Positions 49,600-60,499 of a DNA stretch of 64,000 bases are shown one piece after another. The translations under genes and the position numbers were made by a program. Every line of letters starts with the position of its first letter. Position 1 is the stretch's first letter. The notes under the pieces were generated by a model. The model worked only from the letters and a program-made list of their open reading frames with translations. It was not told where the DNA came from and did not search any database. Source of the stretch: Stenopsyche tienmushanensis (lineage: Eukaryota > Arthropoda > Insecta > Trichoptera > Stenopsychidae); the NCBI GenBank assembly GCA_008973525.1, contig WACJ01000059.1:558001-622000 (forward strand), in the 5' to 3' direction.

Positions 49600-50200
49600 C
49601 GTTAGCCTTCGACGTGGTGGTCGGAGATCCGATAGCGCAGTCGGCGCCCCTCGACAGATAACTGTTGCGCTCGGGGCGGGGAGGGGGAGAGGGTGTAGGG
49701 GGTGCGCGCCTGCGCCCCTGCTGCCATGGAGAGGGGATGCGGTGCGCGCGGCGCGTGCAGCCCGCACACATCACACCGTGATCGCGCGTCGCGTCGAGAG
49801 GACGCGCCGCACCCGTGCGTTCCGCATTATGTAAACGGATCGGTCCGCAGTGCTCGCCCCGACCGTTCGCGCGAACGATGCCAAGGGCCCCCCTCAGTGT
49901 CGAGTGCTACCTCGTCGCGACCCACCGGTGTGTTCGTCTTCAGTGCGCCCCATCCAGACGATGTAACGCGGAATAGACTGCACCAGCATCTATCAGCATC
50001 GGCCCCGACATGACGATGAAATCGCTGAATCGGTACGGGCAGCGGTACGGGGAGGGCGAGGAGGCTCTGGGCCCCGTGCCGCCGCCCCTGCCGAGGCGCG
50101 CCCACAGGAACATCTATGCGGAACCCTTCGCGGATCCCAGGTACAGCTCCCAGGAACTACCCCTATCGCAATGTTTATCTCGAAAGCTCTCCTACGCATG
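49600..50200 (+). promoter_or_regulatory. CpG-rich island, likely promoter and 5' UTR
   Basis: This is the sharpest GC-rich block in the window, dense in CG dinucleotides (for example GCGCGTCGCGTCGAGAGGACG around 49785 and GTTCGCGCGAACGATGCC around 49865). It ends at the first coding exon (50010-50140) and returns to AT-rich DNA soon after. Frames are open on both strands throughout, as expected from base composition, and are not taken as genes. The region probably holds the transcription start and 5' untranslated sequence. No TATA box was identified and the start point cannot be placed. Confidence 0.6.
50010..50140 (+). CDS. First coding exon, proline-rich N terminus, protein not identified
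   Basis: ATG ACG ATG opens a frame with an in-frame TAG 36 bases upstream, so the start is within this exon. Codons are strongly G/C-ending, unlike the surrounding genome. The peptide begins MTMKSLNRYGQRYGEGEE and contains GPVPPPLPRRAHRNIYAEP; PPLPRR fits a class II SH3-ligand core (PxxPxR). There is no signal peptide, so the N terminus is probably cytosolic. The frame could be spliced at CCCAG|GTACAG (exon end 50140, two bases into a codon). Unspliced, it would stop at 50199-50201 after 63 residues. The donor is acceptable but not strong. I do not recognise the protein. Confidence 0.5.
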
Positions 50201-50204
50201 AACC

Positions 50205-53042
50205 GAACCCCGCATGGAGAGATCGCTCTCGTGTGTTTATATGTGACAGAATCTCAACATTCAAAGTGATGAAATTGAAGCGAATGTGTGAAAAATAAGT
50301 GCATATTGTACCCGCAAATATACAAAATTTTCAAACAGACGAGACCCAAAAACGGCGTTCTTGTCAAATTGAAAATATTCTATATAAAGAGCATCACATT
50401 CACTGGCAAAAACGATACAAATACAGCGAGACTGCATGAAATCCCATTTATTGTGCTTTTATATGTGCCTCAACACTATCCTTAAATGCTATAAATATGC
50501 CATCCATTTTTAATGTGCAAATCTACAATAAAATTAGGGAATAACAACCAATCCAACGCATTTATAAACATATAAATATACCACGATACAAATTTGATCC
50601 TCAATATTTCAATCCAAACTCAAACAATCGTAATCATTCGCAAAATGCATGTTTATTGACATATTATAACACATTTATTGATAAAAAATCGATTATAATT
50701 CAATTTAAACGCTATAAAAGTGCTTTTCATTTGCACCCCCAAAACGAAAGAATGCAATACATAGCATATGTGCGTTGCGCCGTTTGCATAAAATAAAATT
50801 AAAGGCGCATTTATTCATTAATTTATTATGGATTCGATGTATTTTTTTGCATTTACATTCAAATCAAAAATATTTCTGTCAAATCACAGTGGATTCGTCA
50901 TTTCCTTTTATTTACATTCGCATTCAAAGTGGCGATTGCGGGTTAAGTTCGCGATTTCCACGAAAGGATTGCGCCTGCGATTTTCCACAAAAAATGGACC
51001 CTAAATTTTTATTCGCACAATTGACGCTTAATAAAGGCGAATTTCTCATATTGCGCCCTCCTCCATCATTGTCGTACGGATCTATTCAAATTTGCTTGAC
51101 GAATCGATTGTTACTCGGCGCCGTCGGATTTGAACTGAATGCATTTGCATAATTAAAGTTCCATGCCTTAAAACGAAACGTTCGATCCGACGTAAAACGA
51201 CGTATATCATCATCAACATTTTCATTATGAAATTTTTGTCATGTATATTTAGTTAAGACCCTTGTTCGCTGAATGAATTCCTTGCGGAATATAAAAATGA
51301 CATCGCCATCCCAAACTCCCATGTTATTACATTATAATATGAAATTCCCTACAATTCCATATAATTTTTATGTGTTGCATGACATTTTTTTATTAGTACT
51401 ATCGATTTTATATCGCATAGGATTTATACGATTGAATCGAAATATTAAATATGTATAAATGATGTCGCTAATATCATTAAATTTATTTCCGTTTAGTCGT
51501 GCAAAATATTGATTCGTAACTCGGGCGAGGGTTAATAATTCGATTATTTCGAATGAGGAGCTACGTCGATGATAACATTTGCTTGAAAGAATTCCTTTTT
51601 GCTGCAAAATTTCGCAATCTCTTTAAGCAAAGCAGTTGAATAGAATTACTTTCTTTCTGCTCTCCCAACCATATAATTGCCGTTTCCGAGCAATTGGAAG
51701 CTCCTGCATGTGATGGCCCTCATAACCTTTATCGCCATTCGTCTTATTTACTCGATGGACGTCTTTATGCGGTCCCGAAGATATCTTTTTCGATTAAATA
51801 AAGAACAGAGTCATCGACATTGAAACTTTAACGATTTTTTTATCCCGTTTGATGTTCGGTTTCAATCGTTTTAATCTCGAGACGTAAATGTTTTTTCGAT
51901 TTAGAAAATCAAGTCTGACGGTATAAAATCCATATTTGGTCACCCAGATAAGAACTCAATCAAACCTGTTCGATTCTTCGGGACGTGTGAATGAAATCGT
52001 CCGACAAGAATGTGTCCACTTTGCGTGGGTGCGATTAAAAAGTGGTCGCTAATTAAAACACATCGGGTTCACTTTAATGGCCTGGATGGACTCAAGTGGT
52101 CTTGCAGACTGACCGATGGTAATGTATGTGGACGTTTCGATTCGGTGCAATTAAACGACCGCAGACAAAATGGCGAAGAATTGCTTAATTGGAATTAATT
52201 CGTTAAAAATTATGATTGAAATTAATGACGAGATTCTGTTTCATGTCGTGCTCGCACAATAATTCCTCATGATGGTTTTAACCCTTGGCTTTTAAATTGC
52301 TGCATGAGCATTCCTGCGAAGAGGCTTTTTTAACATGGCATTTTTATCCCGAAGCCATAGGAATGTGAGAAATTCTTTTGAGCCGCATAAAATTTGCATA
52401 TTAATTTTTATAAAATACTCACCCCCGACATTACATTTACTTTTTAAAAGATAGCAAAAATGCCCCAAATTCAAAAAATCTTAAACGTGGGATTATTCCG
52501 AAGCTTAAAAGATTACACATGTGATACAACGCTTCGGTTAATTCTTTAAGGCTTCACCTATCCTATTTCCTTGAAATCCACACAAAATATCATATAAGGA
52601 TGTTTTTATAAATATAACGAATATTAAAGAAAAACATATTTATGCTAAGTATCCTAAAGTATTAGAGCGAAAATAATGGTTTTATTCAATTGTATGATTT
52701 GAAGCGCTCATAATATACAAGATGCACGAATTCTTCTTATTATAATCTGTCGGAGATTTTATATTTGATATGTCATTTATACGCAGCTTATTATCGATTA
52801 GATTAACACATTTTCGTCGGGCGGTAATGTGAGCAAATTTTCCGTTATAACGAGCGATGTACAACAAAATACTCTTATATAAAAATGCATATAAACTGCA
52901 AACTGCTGCATATTCTTTAATAAAATTTGAATTAAACACTTACCAGGACTCTGGAAAACGATTATTTAAGTTTGATGTATCCAATCAGCTAAAAATTGCG
53001 TTGATTTGCACTACATCGATATTTTTTCGTCACTAAAGTGTG
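50205..53042. other. Probable first intron, start; no exon seen
   Basis: After the island the sequence becomes AT-rich. From about 50900 to 52200 it is again less AT-rich, with many ATTA and TTAAT words, and could hold intronic regulatory elements. Open frames (50775-51152 plus, 52010-52198 plus) lack domains and clear splice sites. Confidence 0.4.
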
Positions 53043-53178
53043 TACATGAAACTCGTTATCCAAGGACCCTGAAAAAAAAACGGTAAATTGCGGAAAAGGT
53101 TTTATGCGGAAGCAAATATTAAAAAAACACATCTTAAAAAACATACTGTAAATTGTAATAAATATTTTTAAAAAACTC

Positions 53179-53831
53179 TTATGTTTCTTTGTCTTCTTTA
53201 AGACGTAATTTGCCTTTAATGACAAGACGCCTCAACTCGCGTACTTTTCTAAGAGCGGATTCATCTATTTCTTTGAAATAGAAAAATGATTTAATTTTTT
53301 CGAAGGCCAATAATGCTTCTGTAAATGTCGGAATAGATTCGGTATTATGTTCTTCGCCATCTTCCTCTTCACTGCTGTCATTAGTTGCATCACATAATGA
53401 GTCGATTGTCTCAACGCCACAAAAAATTTTGTGATCCCTTTTATTTTGGCTATTTGCAAAGTTTTTTCTTTGACTATGGATCCATCAATGGGTATGTTTT
53501 CAGCTCGCGCCTGCTGGTACCACGTGTAAAGAATATCTTCAAGCTCTCCAAAAGTAGATTCCTTAGCAGACTTTCTTTTATTCGCTGTCTTGCCGCACTT
53601 TTCAATTGTTTTGCGAATGTTACTCTTCATATCAACAATCGTGTTTAGAGTTGATGGTGCTAATCCCAGACGTTTTGCTATGTCAATTCGTTTTTCTCCT
53701 GGATTGTTTTCGACGTCTTGAATTATTTTCAGCTTCTCAGCTAGAGTTCTAGTTTTCTTCATGGGTGGCGGCATTTTAGTTTCAATTTGGTAAAAAATTC
53801 GATACGAGATGTGAGGCAATATTGAACGCAA
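53179..53831 (-). pseudogene. Tigger/CENP-B-like transposase with DDE domain deleted
   Basis: The likely start is MPPPMKKTRTLAEKLKIIQD (ATG at 53772-53774). The first half has a CENP-B-type helix-turn-helix (IAKRLGLAPSTLNTIV), then a Tc5-type second HTH domain (LEDILYTWYQQARAENIP, IVKEKTLQIAKIKG). After this, at about 53418, the frame shifts directly into the acidic C-terminal tail of such proteins (DSSEEEDGEE, then LAFEKIKSFFYFKEIDESAL), ending at 53179-53181. The whole DDE nuclease of roughly 200 or more residues is missing. What remains could at most bind DNA. Confidence 0.88.
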
Positions 53832-54316
53832 CTGACTTGTACAAATTCAGCTACGCGACTAAAAAGTTTGTATGTACAGGAATCATTATTACCATGAATT
53901 TTAAACAATTCAACATTTGCATTGTAACGTAGAGATAAAACGGATTGGGAAATTCCCAACCTCGATACTAAGGAATGTTGGACACCGATGTTCGTCAAAT
54001 CAGTCAAACAAAAGACGATAGGTTTTCCCTCTTTAAGTGACGATCTCCGAATAATCGACAATAGCGTAGATAAGGTAAACCTATTATCCAAAACTTTGGG
54101 ACTAATCACCAGGATTCCCAGCACTTAAGCGACAATAGCACACAACAGACGATTTCGAAATCATTAAAATAATTCTTCAAAAATTATCCTAAATCCTTAA
54201 CAAATACTAAAATAATCACTCCATTAGAAACTATTATTAAGAAAAAATAAAGATTAAAAACAAAAAATACACAGGTTCGGCGAAATTGATAATACAATCA
54301 TTAAAAACTTCCCACG

Positions 54317-54490
54317 AAAGTTTTCAATGCTTGCCTGAAAATCGGTTATTATCCCACATTATGGAAATTTGCAAAGGTAATTCCGATTCCAAAATCAGTC
54401 CAAAAAAATGATCCATCCCGAAAACTATAGACCGATCACTCGGCTGTGTCAAACTTGCTTGCCGAAATACGGAGAAATATGCAATAAAAA
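54317..54490 (+). pseudogene. LINE reverse-transcriptase fragment inside the Tigger
   Basis: The plus strand reads NACLKIGYYPTLWKFAKVI and then PIPKS...NDPS, followed after a one-base shift by NYRPIT. This is the start of the reverse-transcriptase domain of jockey/CR1-type LINEs (pattern P..WK.A.V.PI.K ... NYRPI). It is unrelated at close range to the LINE at 9286-10310, although it covers the same block. It lies inside the boundaries of the minus-strand Tigger, so it either inserted there or was captured. Confidence 0.75.
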
Positions 54491-54684
54491 CGGTCAATCG
54501 GGATAATATTTGTGACGGGACCAAAATATTTAAACGGTTTATCGAGGAAATCGGTAAATCGGGGAACGGTCAATGCGGGATTATTTAACGTTGTTCTTAT
54601 GGGAGTTTGACGGGACTATAAAAAATGAACGGTCCATCCGGGAAAACGTATTATGCGGGAACGGTTTATCGAGGTTCCACTGTA

Positions 54685-56214
54685 TTTTGTTCTAAAAATG
54701 ACAGTCGATGTGGTACTTTTGATAGCAACTAACCCTGTGAAGAGGTGCTACAACACCACATTAAAACAATATGACACATTATAATAATACTTATTTAGCA
54801 TAACAATAATAGTCCCGAAGAAAGTATGTTAAATTGAAAATTACATATTGCAAGTTTAATTGTATGTATTTATTACGCTTATAAGTCGGTTATTCATTTG
54901 CATACACGATTCGTGTCCTGTTCAAGGATCGTTTAAGGCATTTTTCGATACTATCTGTTTGATGTTGCATGAAAACGCATTCAAAATGGCATGTTAAATT
55001 ATGTTTTATGATTGTTGCTTCCGGATGTGTATTTTAAATTGCAGTTGTCGACACCTGTCAAAAATTCATGCTAATGAATACGCATAGACTCGATTGTCAA
55101 ATGAACAGCATGCTGATTTTGACAGTATATTAGAGGGTTAATATTTGTTTCTAATAAATCAAACCAAAATATTTATTTGCCCTATCTGGATACCTAGCAA
55201 CAACCTTTCACTGTAATCGGTATAATTCAACAAAATATTGTTAGATGCTGCCGAAAATGATATTTTTCTCCTCTTCGGTAATAGTTTAGATCCAAATATT
55301 TTCTCTCATAATGTTATCGTAAATTCTATAATTACATCGTATATTAAGCTATAATATTAGCACAATATTAGCCTATATTATTCATGAATAATGATGTATT
55401 TTGTATTATAATTTAAAGATGAATCATAATTATATTCATGGTTGCGTAAACATGCTCTCATAACAAATATGTTTTTATGTATTTCGATTCGGAGCTTCAT
55501 TACGTGGCATAAGGCTGTAGGATATTTTTTATTTTCGGTAATTCGTTGTGCGCGATTTTTCCGTTTGTCCTTATTTCCTTGCATAATATACGAAAGGGGG
55601 GTGCTCTTAAGAGCGCCGGAATAATACGGCATTTTTCATATTTAAGGGTCGTTTTCGTTTATGAACGAGAAAATGCGCAACATTATCGAGACACGTTTCG
55701 ACTCCCCGAAAGGCCTACTTTCGACAGGAACAAGGGCCCGAATTCGTACGAAACAAAATATTCAGAAGCGGATGTGATAAGTTGAAAGCATTTCAGCGAG
55801 GATTCATAAAAAATTCAAGATAAGTGCCCGAGGAGAAGTCAAGCGAACAAAACAACACTCCACCACTGGTTTGCAACCACCTTCAATGCAGGGATGCCAA
55901 TCGCACAAATGCAGCCTTCTCAGCTGCTTCTAAAACCCCACAAATATTTTTTAAAATAATCATTTAATATTCTAAATATACAGTTATAAAAAAAGCTATA
56001 TGTTAAATAGAGGAAAAATTACCAGCTTTAACTTGAATAAGATTATTGAAAAAGTTAATATTCCATAACAATATTATACATATTTCATCTAATCGTCTCA
56101 CAATATAATATATCTACTAATATTTAAATTGACACTATGATACAGCATGTGTGCCATGCTTTCATCAATGCTTTTTCGCATTTTCGTCAACTATATTATT
56201 AGTATTAGGGGGAC
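54685..56214. other. Gene-free stretch with one exon-like patch
   Basis: Mostly AT-rich. At 55637-55785 a T-rich stretch ending in AAG is followed by a hydrophilic open frame (VYERENAQHYRDTFRLPERP), then a stop. It could be a short exon but shares no recognised domain, and its neighbouring frames are equally open. No repeat of note was found. Confidence 0.35.
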
Positions 56215-56274
56215 TGAAAAGTAATCATTTTTTTTTTCAATGAGCTCTTTCACAGATAGTTTGTGTTAAGATGC

Positions 56275-57231
56275 CATCCAGTAAATACATATATTTTATT
56301 ATGACGTTGAAGCTTTGATTGTAAATTTTATCTGTAAAATAAGAAGGAAAACCTATCAGGGGAAATATATCAAAGCCAATAACAGAAGCAGCGTTTTTTT
56401 CAGTACTTGGCATACCAAGTACTGAAAAAAATCACCGATACTTGACCTGACGATGGTGGAATCAAATCCTCGTTAAACAATCGAGAAATTATCGTTGAAG
56501 ATTGGTTGTTCATGATTTACAATTAGGAATCATCTTTGTCGCATAGGAAAGTTGCACAAATAAGAATTTGGATTCCCCATGAATTTTCGCAGACGACGCT
56601 CGATTTACGCTATACAATATGTGCATCTCTTCTGTCTCGGTATGAACAAGATCCGTTTTTGTAGCGAATTGTAACTAAAGACGAGAAGTGGGTGCTATAC
56701 AATAATTCTGTATGAAAAAATAATGGCTTTCTTCCGGACAAGTACCTGTTCCGACCCCTCAATCAACACTAACAATAAAGAAGTTCCTTCTTTGTGTGTG
56801 GTGGTATTTTTCTGGAATGATTTATTATTAACTGCTGAAACCCGATCAGATAGTTACAGTGATCGTTTATTGTGAACAATTCGAACTTATAAACACGAGC
56901 TCTTATAAAAACGATATGTTTAGGTCAATAGCTAAAAAATGATTCTTCTTCGCGATAATGCGAGACCGTACGCTGCAGAAATAGCTTAGGAAAAATAAGG
57001 GAACTTGGATTGGAAATTCTATTTAATCCCATCTATTCGATAGATATTGCATCGTAAGATTACTATATTTTCAGATCGTTAGAGCATACATTAATATGTA
57101 AAAAAATTAACAATATTGGAAAACGTAAAAGCGCATTTAGATAAGTTTTTCAGTGAAAAATCAGAGGAATTTTTCACAAAAAGAAATTAAAAAATTACCT
57201 TTATGCTGGCAAAAGGTGATGGGAAATGATA
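56275..57231 (+). pseudogene. Mariner transposase pseudogene
   Basis: Mariner motifs in order: IVTKDEKWVLYNN at 56668-56706 (first catalytic aspartate retained), a WW ... YY*LLKPDQIVTVIVY region near 56800-56865, RDNARPYAA near 56951-56977 (second aspartate retained), and YSIDIAS followed by DYYIFRSLEHTL near 57034-57090 (third aspartate retained). Numerous stops and frameshifts occur. A palindrome at 56394-56431 disrupts the N-terminal part. The protein cannot be made, though all three catalytic positions are still visible. Confidence 0.85.
56394..56431. repeat. Perfect 17-bp hairpin inside mariner
   Basis: Arms 56394-56410 (TTTTTTTCAGTACTTGG) and 56415-56431 are perfect complements around the 4-nt loop CATA. 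It lies within the N-terminal half of the mariner transposase remnant and is not expected in this family. A short inverted duplication by template switching is the simplest origin. Confidence 0.85.
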
Positions 57232-57313
57232 AAAATTATTTTGTTGATTTGTATTTAATATTCCTTTAATAAATAAATATTTTTGACAACAAAAAAAAGT
57301 CGTTGTACTTACA

Positions 57314-58915
57314 AATTTGCAATATTCAGATTCATATTTTTACACAATTTGAACGTGTATTAATTTTATACTGATGTTTATCGAGTGTATGAATATCGAC
57401 ATCATCGAATTCAAGTTTTTGTTGTAATACAATACCAAATTTACGGCCAACTGATCAGGATATGGTATTATAACATTATTGGATCGATTCAAAAAAATCC
57501 GCTTTAAGATACCTGATGTTCAATGGGCGTTGGTCTTGGGTCAGCTATTTTTATTCGATCAAATATACCTGATCTGATTTATGCTTCGATTAATTCAGCA
57601 ACGCAGCATGAGTGGCTGTACGAAATTAATTTTGCCCTAAATGGCACCGTTTTTTATCAATTCCTTTTAATTTTGAACGGCGAACTAGTTTGGCGACACC
57701 CAATTTTCGCCTACTCCAATATTTCAACATTTGCTTTATTTACTTCCATCTTTGGAGAGACGACTCCGTGCTGCAAAAAGCGTTCGAGCTCGACCGCAAT
57801 ACATAATCGATGAAGCCGAAGATTGTTAAGGAGTATCGCATTTCTTGCGGCCACCCTCGACCACCCGCGGCATGGAATCAAAACTTATCAAATAACCTTT
57901 TAAGAACTAACCGGAGAACCTACAATCTGGTAATGGGTTCTACAGCAATATTTCTTTGGCATTCTTAATTAAGCCATAACGAGACCAATTTATAATTCAA
58001 CATCCAGGCCAATTTATGACCGTTTTTCGACGATAAATTCGCTATTTGACTTTCATTCTTTGATAGTTCAATTAAAGAGGTCATTTTTTCTGCCCGCCCT
58101 GTTCATTAACATAACAATTAATAGTTGCTTTAATGAACGCCTTTTATTTACACATGACTTGTAACAAACGAAATGGTGCAATGCGTCCTTCGACAGATGA
58201 ATCAAATATGAACATCAACATAGAATATCAATTTTTGTGCAAGTTCTAATAAAAATATCATCCATGTATCCTCTAATGTATGCGTTAACCAAACATTATA
58301 GAATGCTGATATATTTGTGTCGAAAGATTGATAATTGTATCGCCTTAGGCAGATTCAACCAATTAGCATATTGAATATCAAAATATTATTTTGGGACGAG
58401 ATTACGACCCGAGCGAACATTGATTGAATATTTATTTAAATCTGTGTATAAATCAGTAAATCACTTTATTTTCGAGCGTTCCCACAGAAGCGCACTGAAC
58501 AAAATTCAAGCTTTCAATAGCACAATTATAAAAATACCGACAAAACCTTGATCCAAATTCATTTCGAAAGCCATTAAATACACATTATCTTCGTATTCGA
58601 CTTATGCCACACACGGACAAACCATTCAGCGTTTGGACGAAGTCATATTTCACATGCAAATCATTAAAGACCACATCATAAAATTCAAAGATTTACGACT
58701 TTATAAATGTTTGACCGGCTACCATATGATTTTCTAATGATTGTCGAGTATTTGTTGATTTTAATGACTTGTATAACAGACCATGTCTTTGTATATCGAC
58801 GTCCATAAAGTCAACATCTGCAATTATTACATTACTATATTGGAGCCCGCTGAATGAAAATTTATGGAGATAAGAATGAATAAGGCTCGTAATTACATAT
58901 ATCAAGAACATTAGC
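57314..58915. other. Gene-free stretch
   Basis: A 96-codon frame at 57523-57813 and a less AT-rich tail to about 57880 (GCGGCCACCCTCGACCACCC) show no domain. Nothing else is recognisable. Confidence 0.4.
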
Positions 58916-58919
58916 TTAA

Positions 58920-59523
58920 CCCTTTGGCTACCAAGCCTTTTTTTTACGAATGTGCTAGAATTACCAAGATTCTGGCGTAAAATAAAAAAATAATAAAAAT
59001 GTGTTACAGAATTTCTAAACTCCCAATGGTCGCAGTGGTCGTAACATTATTATATAATGTGATATAATGATTATATAATTTAAATATAATTAAAACATAC
59101 ATATTTTACTATTTCTTTAAATTGTATTTTAAAAAAGCATGGTTAAAGAAGTGGGAGTAATCTGATGAAAACACGGCGCGTTTGATGACGCGTGCCCACA
59201 AAATAAGTATGATTTTTTTTTAAATGGAATTTTTTTCTGACCGCGTAAAAGAGAAACCGCGTAAAATGGGTACCGCGTAGTGTATTTAAAAAAAAATCAT
59301 CAATTCTAAATTTCGATATAGTTAATACTTATTAAAAAAAATATATATATTCAAAAATGTTATGAACCCCTGGAGCAATACACGCCGAAGCGCGCGTTTG
59401 TCAACAACAGCCTGTCAATAAATTAGCTTACGTTATTATTATTATTAAATTCTGAGCCGTCGGCTCCGGTAATTCTCGCTAGTATGCAAAAGCCGATTAA
59501 ATCGGCTCCCGGTAGCCAAAGGG
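58920..59523. mobile_element. piggyBac-type MITE with TTAA target sites
   Basis: The left end is CCCTTTGGCTACCAAGCC and the right end GGTAGCCAAAGGG, perfect inverted ends of 13 bp. The element is flanked by TTAA on both sides (58916-58919 and 59524-59527), the signature of the piggyBac superfamily. At 604 bp it has no transposase. Near the right end the sequence GCCGATTAAATCGGC forms a small palindrome. A three-unit ACCGCGTA array (59240-59279) lies inside. Confidence 0.93.
59240..59279. repeat. ACCGCGTA array, 16-bp period
   Basis: The 8-mer ACCGCGTA begins at 59240, 59256 and 59272, exactly 16 bp apart, and is followed by GTGTA. Seen from the other strand (TACACTACGCGGTACCC), it resembles a Tigger-like terminus with repeated subterminal motifs. 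It may be a solo end of yet another DNA transposon nested in the piggyBac MITE. Confidence 0.6.
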
Positions 59524-59527
59524 TTAA

Positions 59528-60460
59528 TGATAGTCTGGTTTAAATCTTGACCTGATCAGGATCTTACTTTGTCATGATAACTTATATGTTTCAAATCATT
59601 TATTCACAAGCCACCATCTTTTGAATAATTTCTGGATAAGGATGCTATTCATATGAGTCAAATTTTTAATATATTATATGTTATATTTTCAAGACGTAAT
59701 TTAAAAATATAAACAAAATTAAGACCTTAGTATGTTCTTGCTTTCTCGTGGTCACTTGCTGCTTCAAACTATTGATAAGTATGATTTTTAGGGCTTGCCA
59801 TCCAAATATAATGCAATCTGTATTTATTTATACATTAGTTTATATTTAGGGCAATACTTTAAATAAGCGCCGCAAATTCGTTTGCAATCCTCCTTTTTGT
59901 TCCAAAAAATATGATTAATAAATCTACGGATGTTGTAGTGTCTATATTGGAGGTTTTCATTCCTGTTTTCAACGGTATTTCAATTATAACTTTAAGAAGT
60001 CCTGGCAAGAATTCCCTCTCGAGGAGAAAAACAAATTCATTCCGCGAAGAATAAATGTGTCGCGAATTTATGAATAGCAGGCAAATGGGCGCACTTTGAA
60101 AATGTAAGTATGCTTTTTAAGAGTAGAACAGTTTTCTTTTTATATAGAAAGCAATTACGCTTCCGGTACGGCCCCAGTACTTCTTTCGTTCTAAATGCGT
60201 AATGAAGTTGCATCGGAGAACTCCGCCTCTCAAACGATCTCCCTAAGAGCAACACGGCATTCAAAGTTTGCAATTAAATTAAATTTGCCAATCGGATGCA
60301 CTCTGCAATATAATTACGTCCAACATTTTCCACGTATAGACACACAAATTGATGGCGAGCGTTTATCGCCGAATCGATGGCCACTATCGAAAAACATGCC
60401 AGAAGTTAGTCCTTTCCCATGTAAAGTCGGTGCGGACGTATTTTTTTGGATTTTTTTTAG
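59528..60460. other. Intronic or intergenic DNA
   Basis: A reverse-oriented copy of the short dispersed repeat lies at 59729-59775, followed by a related GATTGCATTATATTTGG (minus) near 59798-59815. From about 60150 the GC content rises. The T-rich run 60440-60460 ending in TTTTTTTTAG is a good splice-acceptor candidate for the short segment that follows. Confidence 0.4.
59729..59775 (-). repeat. Short dispersed repeat, reverse copy
   Basis: On the minus strand: TAGTTTGAAGCAGCAAGTGA followed by CCACGAGAAAGCAAGAACAT. Same family as 61471-61530. Confidence 0.45.
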
Positions 60461-60499
60461 ACCCAGACCGAAGACGTCTTCTACCTGTACCGGACCCAC
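60461..60499 (+). CDS. Candidate 39-nt microexon
   Basis: A strong T-rich acceptor (TTTTTTTTAG) is followed by 13 codons reading TQTEDVFYLYRTH, then GTAAAAG, a plausible donor. Twelve of 13 third positions are G or C in a region where AT dominates, a bias shared with the first exon at 50010. The length is a multiple of three, as in many skipped microexons. It could belong to the same gene as that exon, though its reading phase does not join directly to the exon end proposed there, so another exon would be needed between. The two other frames are also open, so chance is possible. Confidence 0.3.

Larger units (their letters stand above)
53045..54682 (-). mobile_element. Tigger-type element lacking its catalytic domain
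   Basis: On the minus strand the element starts CAGTGGAACCTCGATAAACC, a typical Tigger terminal repeat, next to TA at 54683-54684. The opposite end is a diverged inverted repeat (CATGAAACTCGTTATCC from 53045) next to TA at 53043-53044. Inside are a transposase gene missing its middle (53179-53831) and, near the 5' side, an inserted reverse-transcriptase fragment in the opposite orientation (54317-54490). This Tigger differs in terminal sequence from the ones at 13 kb and 47 kb. Confidence 0.85.
56215..57313 (+). mobile_element. Second mariner element, decayed
   Basis: The left end, TTAGGGGGACTGAAAAGTAA after a TA, matches the terminal pattern of a mariner subfamily (not that of the element at 34614). 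The right end is diverged and placed only approximately at CAAAAAAAAGTCGTTGTACT near 57313. The interior is a mariner transposase pseudogene on the plus strand. Confidence 0.75.

Noticed and set aside
49498..50105. Several 80-100 codon frames on both strands of the CpG island
   Set aside because: GC-rich DNA has few stops. These frames overlap each other on both strands, lack domains, and are better explained by the single exon and 5' UTR on the plus strand.
53759..54124. 121-codon frame on the minus strand overlapping the Tigger transposase start
   Set aside because: It overlaps the real transposase in another frame and has no domain; it is 5' non-coding sequence of the element.
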